Origin: Galerina marginata | Lineage: Eukaryota; Basidiomycota; Agaricomycetes; Agaricales; Galerinaceae | DNA length: 64,000 bases | Reading direction: 5' to 3' | Assembly (NCBI GenBank): GCA_023014335.1 | Contig: JAECYW010000009.1 | Coordinates: 1,054,001 to 1,118,000 of the forward strand | Shown here: positions 24,100 to 34,570 of the stretch, piece after piece | How positions within the stretch are numbered: the first letter of the stretch is position 1 | How the letters are laid out: every line of letters begins with the position of its first letter | Program-made: the position numbers and the translations under genes | Notes under the pieces: model-generated | The model's database searches: none | What the model was told of the DNA's origin: nothing | What the model saw: the letters and a program-made list of their open reading frames with translations, nothing else

Positions 24100-24340
24100 T
24101 TGTTTGACCTAATAATAATAGTTTGACGACCTAAATTTTAAGTCGCAGAAGAAGAGTCTGAACAAGTAAATTGTCTTCAGCCGTGTTCTGGGGAGGTTCC
24201 TAGAATTGACTTCCTCGTAACGATTGGTTTGACTTAACGATAATAGTATGACGACTTAAATTCTGAGTCGCAGAAAAAGAGTCAGACGTACAAGTAAATT
24301 ATCTTCAGTCGCGTTCTGAACTTCCTCGTAATGCTGACTT
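24100..24340 (+). repeat. Direct repeat pair, about 128 bp apart
   Basis: A segment starting TTTGACCTAATAATAATAG (about 24102) recurs as TTTGACTTAACGATAATAG (about 24230). Both continue through a TGACGACcTAAATT..AAGTCGCAGAA stretch and CAAGTAAATT.TCTTCAG, ending GACTTCCTCGTAA or ACTTCCTCGTAA. Two imperfect tandem units lie in the spacer between two island genes. A further short repeat, AGCAGTTCTGtCAATAT, occurs at about 24422 and 24645. Confidence 0.65.
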
Positions 24341-24678
24341 CTGAGACTATCAGAATTTCATTTTGTTCCACAGGAACATAGTTGTGTGCTTAATGCTTGA
24401 AATACCTTTGCTATTCCAGTAAGCAGTTCTGTCAATATAATTTTGAAGACCAAGCCTATTTTATGGTCAACTTGACCGCAATATTGGTCAAGCGTAGCGA
24501 ATTGGGCTCACCGAACGTTGGATATGCAATAGTCATCACCGAAATGCTTCTTGCTTGATAGAAATTCAATGTTTTGGCTCCGTCGACAAAGCCACCATTT
24601 CAAGGATAATAATTTAACATTGAGATATATTTTGATATTCCAGCAAGCAGTTCTGGCAATATATTTTGAAGTCTTTCA

Positions 24679-24738
24679 GGTCGCATCCGGGTCGCATCCC
24701 TCTGGGTCGCATCCCGGTCGCATCCTGGTCGCATCCCT
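24679..24738 (+). repeat. Short tandem repeat GGTCGCATCC, five copies
   Basis: Five imperfectly spaced copies of GGTCGCATCC lie about 95-150 bp upstream of the next gene's ATG at 24831. They could be slippage products or clustered binding sites in the promoter. Confidence 0.6.
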
Positions 24739-24830
24739 ATCCCAATCGAGAACACTGATTCCATCTGTCTCCACTTACCCTCACCCGTGTCACTGTCCCA
24801 TCTGTTACACGTCCGTTTCTGTCTTTTGAA

Positions 24831-25647
24831 ATGGCAAAGCGCCAGAAAGCCAAGATTGGACCAGACGGAAAAACGAAGTCCCAGCGATATGTCGAGAAGT
24901 AAGTCAGTCGTTCAAATAAAAGCCTTTTAAATCAACTTTCAGCATAGAAATCGCAAGAAGGTTAATGCAGCCAACGCCTTGCGAAAGCGAGAGATGAGAA
25001 AAAAAAGGTAGCACGAAAAGCTTTCAGAAGCGTGTTTTATATAACCGCTAGTTTACAGGAAGGAAGAGGCAACTGCTTCCTTTCCAGCTTTCGACTTGCC
25101 ATCGCCCTCGCCTATGCCATCGCCCTCGCCTATGCCATCGCCCTCGCCTATGCCCTCGTCCTCGCCTATGCCATCGCCCTCGCCCATGCCCATGCCCTCG
25201 CCCTCGCCCATGCCATCTTTCTCACCGCAAAACAGCGTATCAAATCCCGACGTCGCTCAAACGAGTGTCTCAGATGTCCTGGAAGAGGAATGTAAAATTT
25301 TCATTGCGCAAGCGACTCGCTTGTTTAAACATTGTTCCACCCTGCTTAAATCTGTCGATGATTCCTACGATTTTTTCGATGGCTGGATCGCTCAAATCCC
25401 TTACAGCAAAACAGGAATTTCAGAGAAAATTGCGACTCATACCGAGGCAGGAATAGAGCTTGTAAGACGGGGAAGGGAGCTGCTTGCAAAGCTCGCTCCT
25501 AGGATAGACCAAGATCGATATCTTACGCTATGGCAACAGGTCTTGAACAAATTGACAGATATCGGTGGAGCTCTTTTCGTATTGGACCATATTGATGCTA
25601 GTCACACGGTGGCTATGGCTTTGAAACCCGTCAATTTTGAGGGTTGA
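24831..25647 (+). CDS. KDZ-island protein with SPMP repeats
   Basis: Exons 24831-24898, 24948-25007 and 25059-25647 join in frame. The first two encode a strongly basic leader (MAKRQKAKIGPDGKTKSQRY then NRKKVNAANALRKREMRKK), likely nuclear or DNA-binding. A run of about eight P-S-P-S-P-M repeats follows, encoded by an 18-bp minisatellite at 25096-25215. The C-terminal 145 residues look globular and helical (EEECKIFIAQATRLFKHCST, QDRYLTLWQQVLNKLTDIGG). No family is recognised. It is co-oriented with its neighbours at 22535 and 25940. Repeat number may vary between strains. Confidence 0.6.
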
Positions 25648-25939
25648 GTCAACGTCGATAGAATTCCAGTGCTTTCCCCGGCTATTTGTAATATTCTAAT
25701 AGAAAAATATTCGAGGTGGACTCTCACAATGCATGCGGCAAACATTAAATCTTGCGCCAATTATTGAGGTTAGCCGGGGGCCGATTCTCGGGCTGAAGGA
25801 GACAGAATGGGACGGCTCACATCAGAGTATTGTTCGGGCCGAGGCGAGCCCAGGTGATAGGTAAAGCAACTTAAATATCAATCAACAATTTTTCCAGAGG
25901 ATCTGTTACCCGCCCCTTTCGTACGCGCATACTGACATA

Positions 25940-26785
25940 ATGGCTGCGCCTCCGACTGATCCAAGGGAGGTATTTGTCTGTCTATACCTTACTGATGATG
26001 ACATACCGGTGCGTCTGTATGCTAGTGAGCGCTTAATTTAACATCGCTTACTGTTTGCGTCCCAGAGATATCTATGCCTCGCAGGTCAAATAGAAGACGA
26101 CTTACTCTACCCATATAGGGATCCCGGGCTGGCATTTTGCTTAGGTATCCAGAGGGGACTGTATGGGGGTCGCTCCAGCAACCGTTACATGGTCTATTGC
26201 GCCCAGCAACGACCGCACTGGCGCATAGCCCGAGTTTTCACAGGGGAGCCCGTTGAGCCTGGCGGGTTCATAATTTACCGGCCATTTGGGTGCCTTGACG
26301 AGGACTGCGACGGCCTACCAGGACTCATTCGCGAACTCCACCGGAGAATCCTGGCAGCATCTCCTGCATCTCCTCCCCTTCGCATCCCACCGCGTTATCG
26401 GCAGCAGACCAGGCTTCCCCTTTCACCTCAGTACCCACAGGAAGACGAGATCGAAGGCGACGATGACGACTACGATACAGAAGAAGAGTATTACGCAATG
26501 CTCAATCCACTCGCCGAGGATCCAGAAGTATTCGAGGACGATTCAGATGACGAATACCCGGATGACATCAGGCAACAGCGAGTGACAGCCAGACTACGTG
26601 CTCGCGGATGGAATAGACCGCCTAGTATATTCGAATGGCCCTACGGTTCAAATAGGGCCGACTGGGGACGCGTTCGCGAGCACCGACATCCACTGCACGA
26701 TCCCCTTTTCGATTCCGACAATTCAAACGAAGATTCAGACGAAGTACGATCGGAAAATGACGAGTCTGGCTACGTAGATTGGTAA
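25940..26785 (+). CDS. Acidic hypothetical protein of the KDZ island
   Basis: Two exons (25940-26008 and 26066-26785) join in frame to 262 residues. The N-terminal part (VFVCLYLTDDDIP, YLCLAGQIEDDLLYP, LAFCLGIQRGLYGG, WRIARVFTGEPVEPGGFIIY) looks like a compact folded domain. The C-terminal half is highly acidic, with runs such as GDDDDYDTEEEYY and DNSNEDSDEVRSENDE around an RxRGWNRPPSIFEWPYGSN segment. No known domain is recognised. Position inside the island suggests a passenger gene. Confidence 0.6.
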
Positions 26786-27305
26786 AGACATGTCTGGATA
26801 TGTAGATTGGTATTAGAGGTGTTTAGTATCAGGTGGACCTTTTGACGACCAAATGGTTCATTTGGAGTAAATGGATTACTATTTTGGTACACCATGACCA
26901 TTTCTGGAAGTTTCGCCGAGTTTGATTCTGTTCTAACTATAGCCTATGCTGACAATATTTATGGTAGCTAGAGACCTTCCCATCTAAAAACCGTGCTGCG
27001 TCAGAGAGAAACGCGTAATCAAATGCCATTGTACCGGTTCAGTTAGAGTTCAATCGGATTAAGCTATGCCCGAGAGTCCAAGACCCAAGCATTATGTATA
27101 CTCTTTTCGGAAGTTTGGGGAGGCGAGTTTCGTCGGGTTCCGTCGGGTGTAGGACGGAAATTCTATCCACATGTTCCTTAAGGAATGATTAACAGTCACT
27201 TAAACTATTCACATGTTGCTCAAGAAATTTTTATTCGACAGTATTTACGCGGCGAAGTCTTGTTACAGGAAACGAGGCCCAAGAACGAATGCGATAACTA
27301 CATAA
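26786..27305. other. Intergenic between convergent island genes
   Basis: No ORF with coding character. It lies between the 3' ends of the acidic-protein gene (plus) and the MYND gene (minus), so it probably holds both 3' ends. No hairpin terminator is expected or seen. Confidence 0.4.
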
Positions 27306-28110
27306 CTAAAACGCGTTTCTCCAGCTTGAAATTTCGTAGACATCGTTCATGAGCCCCAAGCCGACCATCTCCGGTACCTCAAGGTTTAAGGCAGAAAGAC
27401 GAGCGATTTCGGTAGACAAATCTCGAGCCTGATCGTTGAGGGATGGTATCGGTGACGGGAAGTTCCGAAGATCGATCTGGACCAAGTAAATTATTTGTAA
27501 CCCGTCCCCGGATTTGGAGAGATGATGGAAGCAGATAACGAAGGGAACACGCGTTGGAAGGTCGGATGGGAACAGCGCCTCGAAGCTCCCTGGCAAAAAA
27601 GCCCCATCAAAATTCTCCATTTTCAGGGCTCTAAAGCGAACTTGGGCATGCTTTGGGGTGGTTGGTGGGCAGTTTCTCTCTACAAGTGTGATTACCGCGC
27701 AGTGTTCACGGGCGGCGTTCTTGAAGAGCTGTAATCGGTTGGACGGGGTGATGGTGATTCCGCGGCTGACGATTTTCATCTCCAATAACTTCAGGACCAT
27801 TTGTAAAGCATGCGCTTCGTAAGTAAGCAACCAATCCATGGCTTGAACTCCATCGGGAATCGTTCGCATGCGGGCGTTGCAGAATGGACGATGGACTTCG
27901 GTGTCCAGTGCGCCGCATCTCGGGCTCTTTGGTAATCATGAGGACGAGGATATACAGGAGATAAAAATGACGCACACAGTAGAACACTCCAAAGCACACT
28001 GCGCACCGGAACTCCGCAGACCATGGAATTGTCGTATCGCACTGAGCGCAGCAGTAGCGGCAGGTTATGGCCCGCTCAGGGAGCGGCAGAGGGTTTTCTT
28101 GAGTGGACAT
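27306..28110 (-). CDS. MYND zinc-finger protein
   Basis: Two minus-strand exons (28110-27976 and 27926-27306, intron 27927-27975) join in frame to 251 residues. Residues 21-61 fit the MYND consensus exactly: Cys21-x2-Cys24, Cys36-x2-Cys39, Tyr44-Cys45-x3-Cys49, His57-x3-Cys61, with the intron falling between Cys45 and the next residue. MYND fingers bind two zinc ions and mediate protein-protein contacts. The remaining 190 residues (MDWLLTYEAHALQMVLKLLE, MENFDGAFLPGSFEALFPSD, ICFHHLSKSGDG) are typical of agaricomycete MYND proteins of unknown role. No SET domain is seen. It lies inside the putative KDZ island, so it may be captured host cargo. Confidence 0.8.
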
Positions 28111-28755
28111 CTAGAAAGGTGAAAGTAAGCACAGATAGTCGTAATATTTCATGACAAACATACGAGTGATCGAGGATGAAATTCTGGGTAAAATGAAGAA
28201 TGCAGATGGAGTGTTGGGGGAGTGCGTTGTTTTGCTTGAAAACCCGTGGGACCTTGAAACCTTTATGATCACTCATTATCTCCGTTTGGAATTTGAATAA
28301 GCGCGGATGTAGCACGTGCTTGAGGGGCAGCTGACGACCGACTTGGTAACAGTAAACGCGCACAATAGCAGCGCATTGGTGCATCTTTTCTTTGGCAAAG
28401 AATCGAATCAGGCAATAGTGAGGGGTTGAATAGTTGGCTCAGTATTTTACTTTCTCAAAGGGCTTGTCTCGACTGTCTTCTGTCGATGGTGAGAGGTTTG
28501 ATAGAGAATCCTTGATATCTCCATCGAGAATTTGATCTTAGGCGCTGACGCCAATGTGACCACGCGTATTGTATGATTCCTGGACTTGGGTTTCGGTATC
28601 TAGGCCGCCGACGAAACCCGATTGGAAATAGTAAAGAGGAAAGGGATGCGATGGTGAACAGTTCCATCTATCCTCCCTTCACTTTGAACGGTCGTCTGTA
28701 ATCATTTTCCAACTCTTTCAATCCTCTCCGCCTGATTTTTTGGATTTTTTGGGCA
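28111..28755. other. Divergent intergenic region
   Basis: Separates the starts of the MYND gene (minus) and the gene at 28756 (plus) and presumably contains both promoters. Short minus ORFs (28076-28384, 28455-28667) have no recognisable domain. Confidence 0.4.
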
Positions 28756-30739
28756 ATGTCATCTCCCGCCGAACATCTCAGTAGCGGTATGCCGACCCTT
28801 TAATATGGTACACTTACTCATATCCAGCTATTACAGAAATTGCGCTTGCTGAAACGAAGCGCGACCAATGTAAGGCTGCTTTGGACGAAGCCCAAGAGTC
28901 CTACAAGGCGTTGAAGGCGAGAAGTCGTCCTAGCCGTGGTATGTCAAATATTTCTTTCAAACGCATCCCAATCACCTCACTGCGTACTATCTAGCTGTGT
29001 CCAAAGCAGCCGATGAAAAAGTAACGGCCGCGCAGCAAGAATATGATCTTAGCGTTAAGCATCTAGAAGCGCTCCGAGATAAGAGGGAACCACAGGTCAG
29101 ACCACAATTCAACTTAACTAAAACCCTGCTGAAAATCCAAGGTTTACATTAGCGCAAACGCGGGCTATCCGTCGAATCAGACCTAACTAACCTGGATGAT
29201 CCAGCCGACGAAGGCACCCATGCCAATAAGAGGGCAAGGACGCAAGGTAAAAACCAGTTTTTCTTTCGAAACTTGCGGTTGAAACATATTTTACTAGACG
29301 ACCAAGATGGCGGGAATTCGGAACCTGAGAACCAGTCGGCTGCGGCAGGGGACGATCATGAACCAGACAGCCAGGATGGCGGGAACTCGGAGCCTGAGAA
29401 GCAGCCGGCTGCAGCAGGCGATGCGATGTCAATTGACCAGGACGCCGCAGGGGGTAATGAAGGTACGTCTCAAGGTAAATAGATTTTTTGACTGTTTAAC
29501 TAAGTGTCTAACAAATGACTGGCAGCTCCCGGGTTACATCCCAACGGAACCGACGACACGGAGAAAGAAGCGACTGCCCCACCGGTTACTCAAAAGAAGA
29601 AACCCAAGAGTAAGTTTCCCTCTTTCACAGTCTGTACAATGTTCATGACAACGTTGGCTAGAGGCTAAGGAAGGCGGCGATTCCAACGGAACCAACGACG
29701 CGGAGAAAGAAGCGACTGCTCCACCGGCTACTCAAAAGAAGAAACCCAAGAGTAAGTGTCCCTCTTTCACAGTCTGTACAATGTTCATGACAACGTTGGC
29801 TAGAGGCTAAGGAAGGCGGCGATACCAAATTGAGTATGTGTCCCTCTTTCACGGTCTGTACAATGTTCTTGACACACGTTGGCTAGAATGGGAGGAATTG
29901 TCGACAGATGAACAACAGAGGCTCACCGGTGCGCGTGCCTGCCTGACCGACTAATATATTATTCTGACGAAATTGCAGAGGAGGGCTACAAGGCAATCGC
30001 CGAATTCCACAAGGCTCTTCCGGTATATGGCTGGACTCGGGCTGTAAAAGACTTTAACAAGGAGGTACTCGGTCGGGTAAAGACTGACCAGGCTTACCTG
30101 CCTGAGGCGGTGACGGCTTCGATGGAGCTGGCAGAGGCTGTTCTTAATTCGAACCGTTCAAACTCTGCCTGCCTCTACCACCAGCGCAAGGACAAAAGCG
30201 GCGGTACCTTCGACGGCCACGCGCAGGGCAGCACGAAGGACTTCAAGATCATTGGTGTCCCCGGCCCTCGTATGATGAATCTGAAGAAGTCAGACGGTAA
30301 GGAGCCAGAGGAGGGCTTACTCCACTGCGGCTGCACTTTGGAGAGTGCATTGTGGGAGCTGATATGGTGGAAAACGTGGTCTGTTACTTGCGAGATTGAT
30401 GGTGAAATTATCACCGAGCCCTTAATGAACGGATTGCCGCATCCTCGCATCCGTTTATTTATTATTACCGCTTTCCAGAACCAGGGAATCTATCTGGAGG
30501 ACTTCTACTCCCGCCTTTCCAAGGTGCCGGAGGTGCGTAGGGACCGATTGGCGGCGCTCAAGAAACGAGTTACCAAGATGCTCAACGTCATGAATAAACT
30601 CGACGACGCTGCCGAATCACACACCGAAAACAAGTATACCCTCGCTCGCGCATATATGGTTCGCCGGGACGACGAGGGAGACGACGAGTCTGAGAAAAAG
30701 GCGAAGAAGGAGAAGGGAAAGGGAAGGAAGAAGGACTAA
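28756..30739 (+). CDS. KDZ-island protein with tandemly duplicated exons
   Basis: Starts at ATG 28756 and is split into about ten short exons (28756-28786, 28828-28938, 28995-29095, from 29153, and so on). All phase-checked joins keep frame. The N-terminus is a predicted coiled coil (ITEIALAETKRDQCKAALDE, AAQQEYDLSVKHLEALRDKR). A repeated disordered region follows with two DGGNSEPE..Q.AAAGD units. Two near-identical exons then carry the segments EKEATAPP and TQKKKPK, copied with their intron at a 142-bp period. The final exon (about 29980-30739) encodes a folded domain (EGYKAIAEFHKALPVYGWTR, CTLESALWELIWWKTW) and ends Lys-rich. No known family. It is the rightmost island gene, next to the right satellite array. 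Confidence 0.6.
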
Positions 30740-30844
30740 CAATTTCGTATCCCACTTCAACGGCGGTGCTGAGCGCTGATCGTTAAGCCCTTTTTCCTTT
30801 TGTATTTGTCAATTGCGAGCGGTCTGCGTATTTTGGAGGGTCGA

Positions 30845-33800
30845 AATGTTATGCTTTTTAAGCGCTGGTGAACAGAAGCTGGCTACCAATAGTCTATCCA
30901 TAAGTAGTGGGCAACTGTTTTACGGTTCTGAGATGTAATGGACCCCCTTAAGCGCCAGTGAACGGAAGCTGACTACCATTATTCTACCCACAAGTAGTCA
31001 GTCACCGTTTCAGTTCTTTGAAATAGCAATACTTTACTATTACTATTTGCATGCGTAATGAGACTGAGAAACCATTTTAAGCGATAGTGAACAGAAACTG
31101 ACCACCAATCCTTTACCCATAAGTAGTTCGCTACCGTTTCAGTTCTCAGAAATAGAAATATCTCACAAATTTCATACATAATGGCACTGAGATACCAATT
31201 TAAGCGCCCGTGAATGGAACCTGGCTACCACATTTCTATCCATAGGTAGTAGGGCACCATTTCTGTTCTCTGAATAGAAGTATTTTACTATTTTTACGTG
31301 TAATAGGTGTGTTTCTGGAAGTGTTCGTTCCAGAGAACCATTCCCTCCAATTTAAATGGAAATCGTCGACTAAATCCACATTTAATAGACTTGACATTCC
31401 ATTTCAATTATCAGTGAACAGAAATTGACGACCGTTTCGGCTGGAATTCGTTCCAGGGAACTAGTCCCTCAGTTCAATAGAAACGCTCGACTCAGTCGTA
31501 TTAAATGGTCCTAAAATTCTATTTTAATAAATCGTGAAAACCATTCCCCACATTTAATTAGAAATTCTCGACTGAATTCAGGTTGAATAGTTTTTGAATC
31601 CTATTTTAATTAGCGGTGAACGGAAACTGTCCACCATTCCTGCAGCGTTTCGTGCCAGGGAACCGTTCCCCTCCATATAAATAGAAGTACTCCACTCAAT
31701 TCACGGCTTCCAGAGAACCATTCACCTCATTTAAATAGAAATACTCGACTAACTTCACGTTGAATAGTCTTGAAATTTTATTCTCTTTAGCGGTGAATGA
31801 ATTAATGAAGTCTCACCACCGTTTCTGCTTGAATTCGTTCCAGGGAACCGTTCCCTTCTATTTAAATAGAAATCCTCCAGTAAATCTATGGTGAATGGTC
31901 CTGAAATTCTATTTTAATCAGCGGTGAACGAAAACTGACCACCCTCTTGGCAGAAATTCGTGCCAGAGAACTGTTCCCCTCCATTTAAATAGATATACTC
32001 GACTAAATTCACGCCGAATAGCCTTGACATTCTATTTTAATTAGCGGTGAACGGAAACTGACCACCCTCTCTGCAGAAATTAGTGCCAAGGAACCGTTCC
32101 CCTGTCTTAGAATAGAAATACTCAACTAAATTTATGCCGAATAGTCTTGAAATACCATTTCAATCAGCGGTGAACGGAATCTGACCACCGTTTCTGCAAC
32201 AATTCGTGTCAAGGAACGGTTCCTCTCGATTTAAATGGAAATGCTCACTAAATTCATGTCTTTAAAGTCTATTTAAATTAGCGGTGAATGGAATCTGTCC
32301 ACAGTTGCTTCAGGAATTCGTTCCAGGGAACCATCCCCCTCATTTAAATAGGAATACTAGATAGATTTACGGTGATTGGTCTTTAAACTCTATTTCAACT
32401 AGCGGTCAATGGAATCTGTGCACCATTGGCTCCGGAATTCGGTCCAGGGAACCATTGCCCTCAATTGAAATGGAACTACCTCTCATTTAAATGGCAATAC
32501 TCAACTCAATCCACATTAAATAGGTTTGAAATCCCATTTCATTTAGAAGTGAACAGAGTCTGACCACCGTTGTTTCCAAAGTTCGTTCCAAGGAACCATT
32601 CCCCCATTTAAATAGAAAAACCCTACTAAATTTACGGTGAATGGATCTGGAAATTCTGTTTTAATTAGCTGTGAACGGAACCTGACCACCCTTTTTGCAG
32701 AAGTTTGTGGCAGGGAACCGTTCCCCGCCATATTAAATAGGAATTCTCGACCCAATTGGCATTGAATGGTCACAGAATTTTATATTAATAGATCGTAAAT
32801 CGGAAGTGGCTACCATTTCTGTTAGAATTTGTTCCAGGGAACCTTTCCTCTCATTTAAATGGTAACATTCGACTAACCTCACGTTGAATAGTCTTGAAGT
32901 TCTATTTTAATTAGCGGTGAATGGAGTCTCACCACCGTTTCTGCTGAAATTCGTTCCAGGGAACCGTTCCCCTCCATTTAAATAGATATGCTCAACTAAA
33001 CTGACGCCGAATAGTGTTGAAACTCCATTTTAATTGAGGGGAACGGAAACTGACCACCCTCTTGGCAGAATTTCGTGCCAGGAAACCGTTCCCCTCCATT
33101 TAAATAGATATGCTCAACTAAACTGACGCCGGATAGTGTTGAATCTACCAACTTCATGTTGAATAGTCTTGAAATTCCATTTTAAATAGCAGTGAACGGA
33201 AACTGACCACCCTCTTTGCAGGATTTCGTGCCAGGAAACCGTTCCCTTCCATTTAAATAGATATGCTCAACTAAACTGACGCCGAATAGTGTTGAATCGA
33301 CTAAATTCACGTTGAATAGTCTTGAAATTCCATTTTAAATAGCAGTGAACGGAAACTGACCACCCTCTTTGCAGAATTTCGTGCCAGGAAACCGTTCCCT
33401 TCCATTTAAATAGATATGCTCAACTAAACTGACACCGGATAGTGTTGAATCAACTAAATTCACGTTGAATAGTCTTGAAATTCCATTTTAAATAGCAGTA
33501 AACGGAAACTGACCACCCTCTTTGCAGAATTTCGTGCCAGGAAACCGTTCCCCTCCATTTAAATAGATATGCTCAACTAAACTGACACCGGATAGTGTTA
33601 AAATTCCATTTCAATTGAGGGGAACGGAAACTGACCACCCTCTTTGCAGAATTTCGTGCCAGGAAACCGTTCCCCTCCATTTAAATAGATATGCTCAACT
33701 AAACTGACGCCGGATAGTGTTAAATCGACTAAATTCACGTTGAATAGTCTTGAAATTCCATTTTAAATAGCAGTGAACGGAAACTGACCACCCTCTTTGC

Positions 33801-34570
33801 AGAATTTCGTGCCAGGAAACCGTTCCCCTCCATTTAAATAGATATGCTCAACTAAACTGACGCCGGATAGTGTTAAATCGACTAAATTCACGTTGAATAG
33901 TCTTGAAATTCCATTTTAAATAGCAGTGAACGGAAACTGACCACCCTCTTTGCAGAATTTCGTGCCAGGAAACCGTTCCCCTCCATTTAAATAGATATGC
34001 TCAACTAAACTGACGCCGGATAGTGTTGAATTGACTAAATTCACGTTGAATAGTCTTGAAATTCCATTTTAAAGAGCAGTGAACGGAAACTGGCCACCCT
34101 CTTTGCAGAATTTCGTGCCAGGAAACCGTTCCCCTCCATTTAAATAGATATGCTCAACTAAACTAACGCCGGATAGTGTTGAATCGACTAAATTCACGTT
34201 GAATAGTCTTGAAATTCCATTTTAAAGAGCAGTGAACGGAAACTGACCACCCTCTTTGCAGAATTTCGTGCCAGGAAACCGTTCCCCTCCATTTAAATAG
34301 ATATGCTCAACTAAACTGACGCCGGATAGTGTTGAATCGACTAAATTCACGCTGAATAGTCTTGAAATTCCATTTTAAATAGCAGTGAACGGAAACTGAC
34401 TACCCTCTTGGCAGAATTTCGTGCCAGGAAACCGTTCCCCTCCATTTAAATAGATATGCTCAACTAAACTGACGCCGAATAGTGTTGAAATTCCATTTTA
34501 ATTAGAGGGGAACGGAAACTAACCACCCTTTCTGCAGGGATTTGTACCAGAACCCCGCTCGCAGGGAACC
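30845..34570 (-). repeat. Right satellite array, inverted relative to the left array
   Basis: From 30845 to about 33000 the units are diverged (roughly 120-130 bp spacing; GTGAACGGAAaCTGACCACC is the common core). On the minus strand they match the left array's units (GGGAACGGTTCC..GAATT..GGTGGTCAG..CCGTTCAC). At 30845-31300 an outer variant appears with AAGTAGT and TTAAGCGC motifs. From 33000 to 34500 the units become nearly identical with a 153-bp period (see separate entry). No coding potential is seen. Confidence 0.85.
33000..34510 (-). repeat. Homogeneous 153-bp higher-order tandem repeat
   Basis: The anchor TTCGTGCCAGGAAACCGTTC starts at 33072, 33225, 33378, 33531, 33653, 33806, 33959, 34112, 34265 and 34418. 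That is a 153-bp spacing except for one 122-bp step (33531-33653). The 122-bp unit equals the basic satellite monomer, and the extra 31 bp is a partial duplication containing TTGAATCGACTAAATTCACG. The copies are almost identical, which indicates recent amplification or gene conversion within an older array. Confidence 0.88.

Noticed and set aside
33000..34510. Regular repeats that could suggest a CRISPR array
   Set aside because: Units are 153 bp with no repeat/spacer alternation, and the genome is eukaryotic by its introns.
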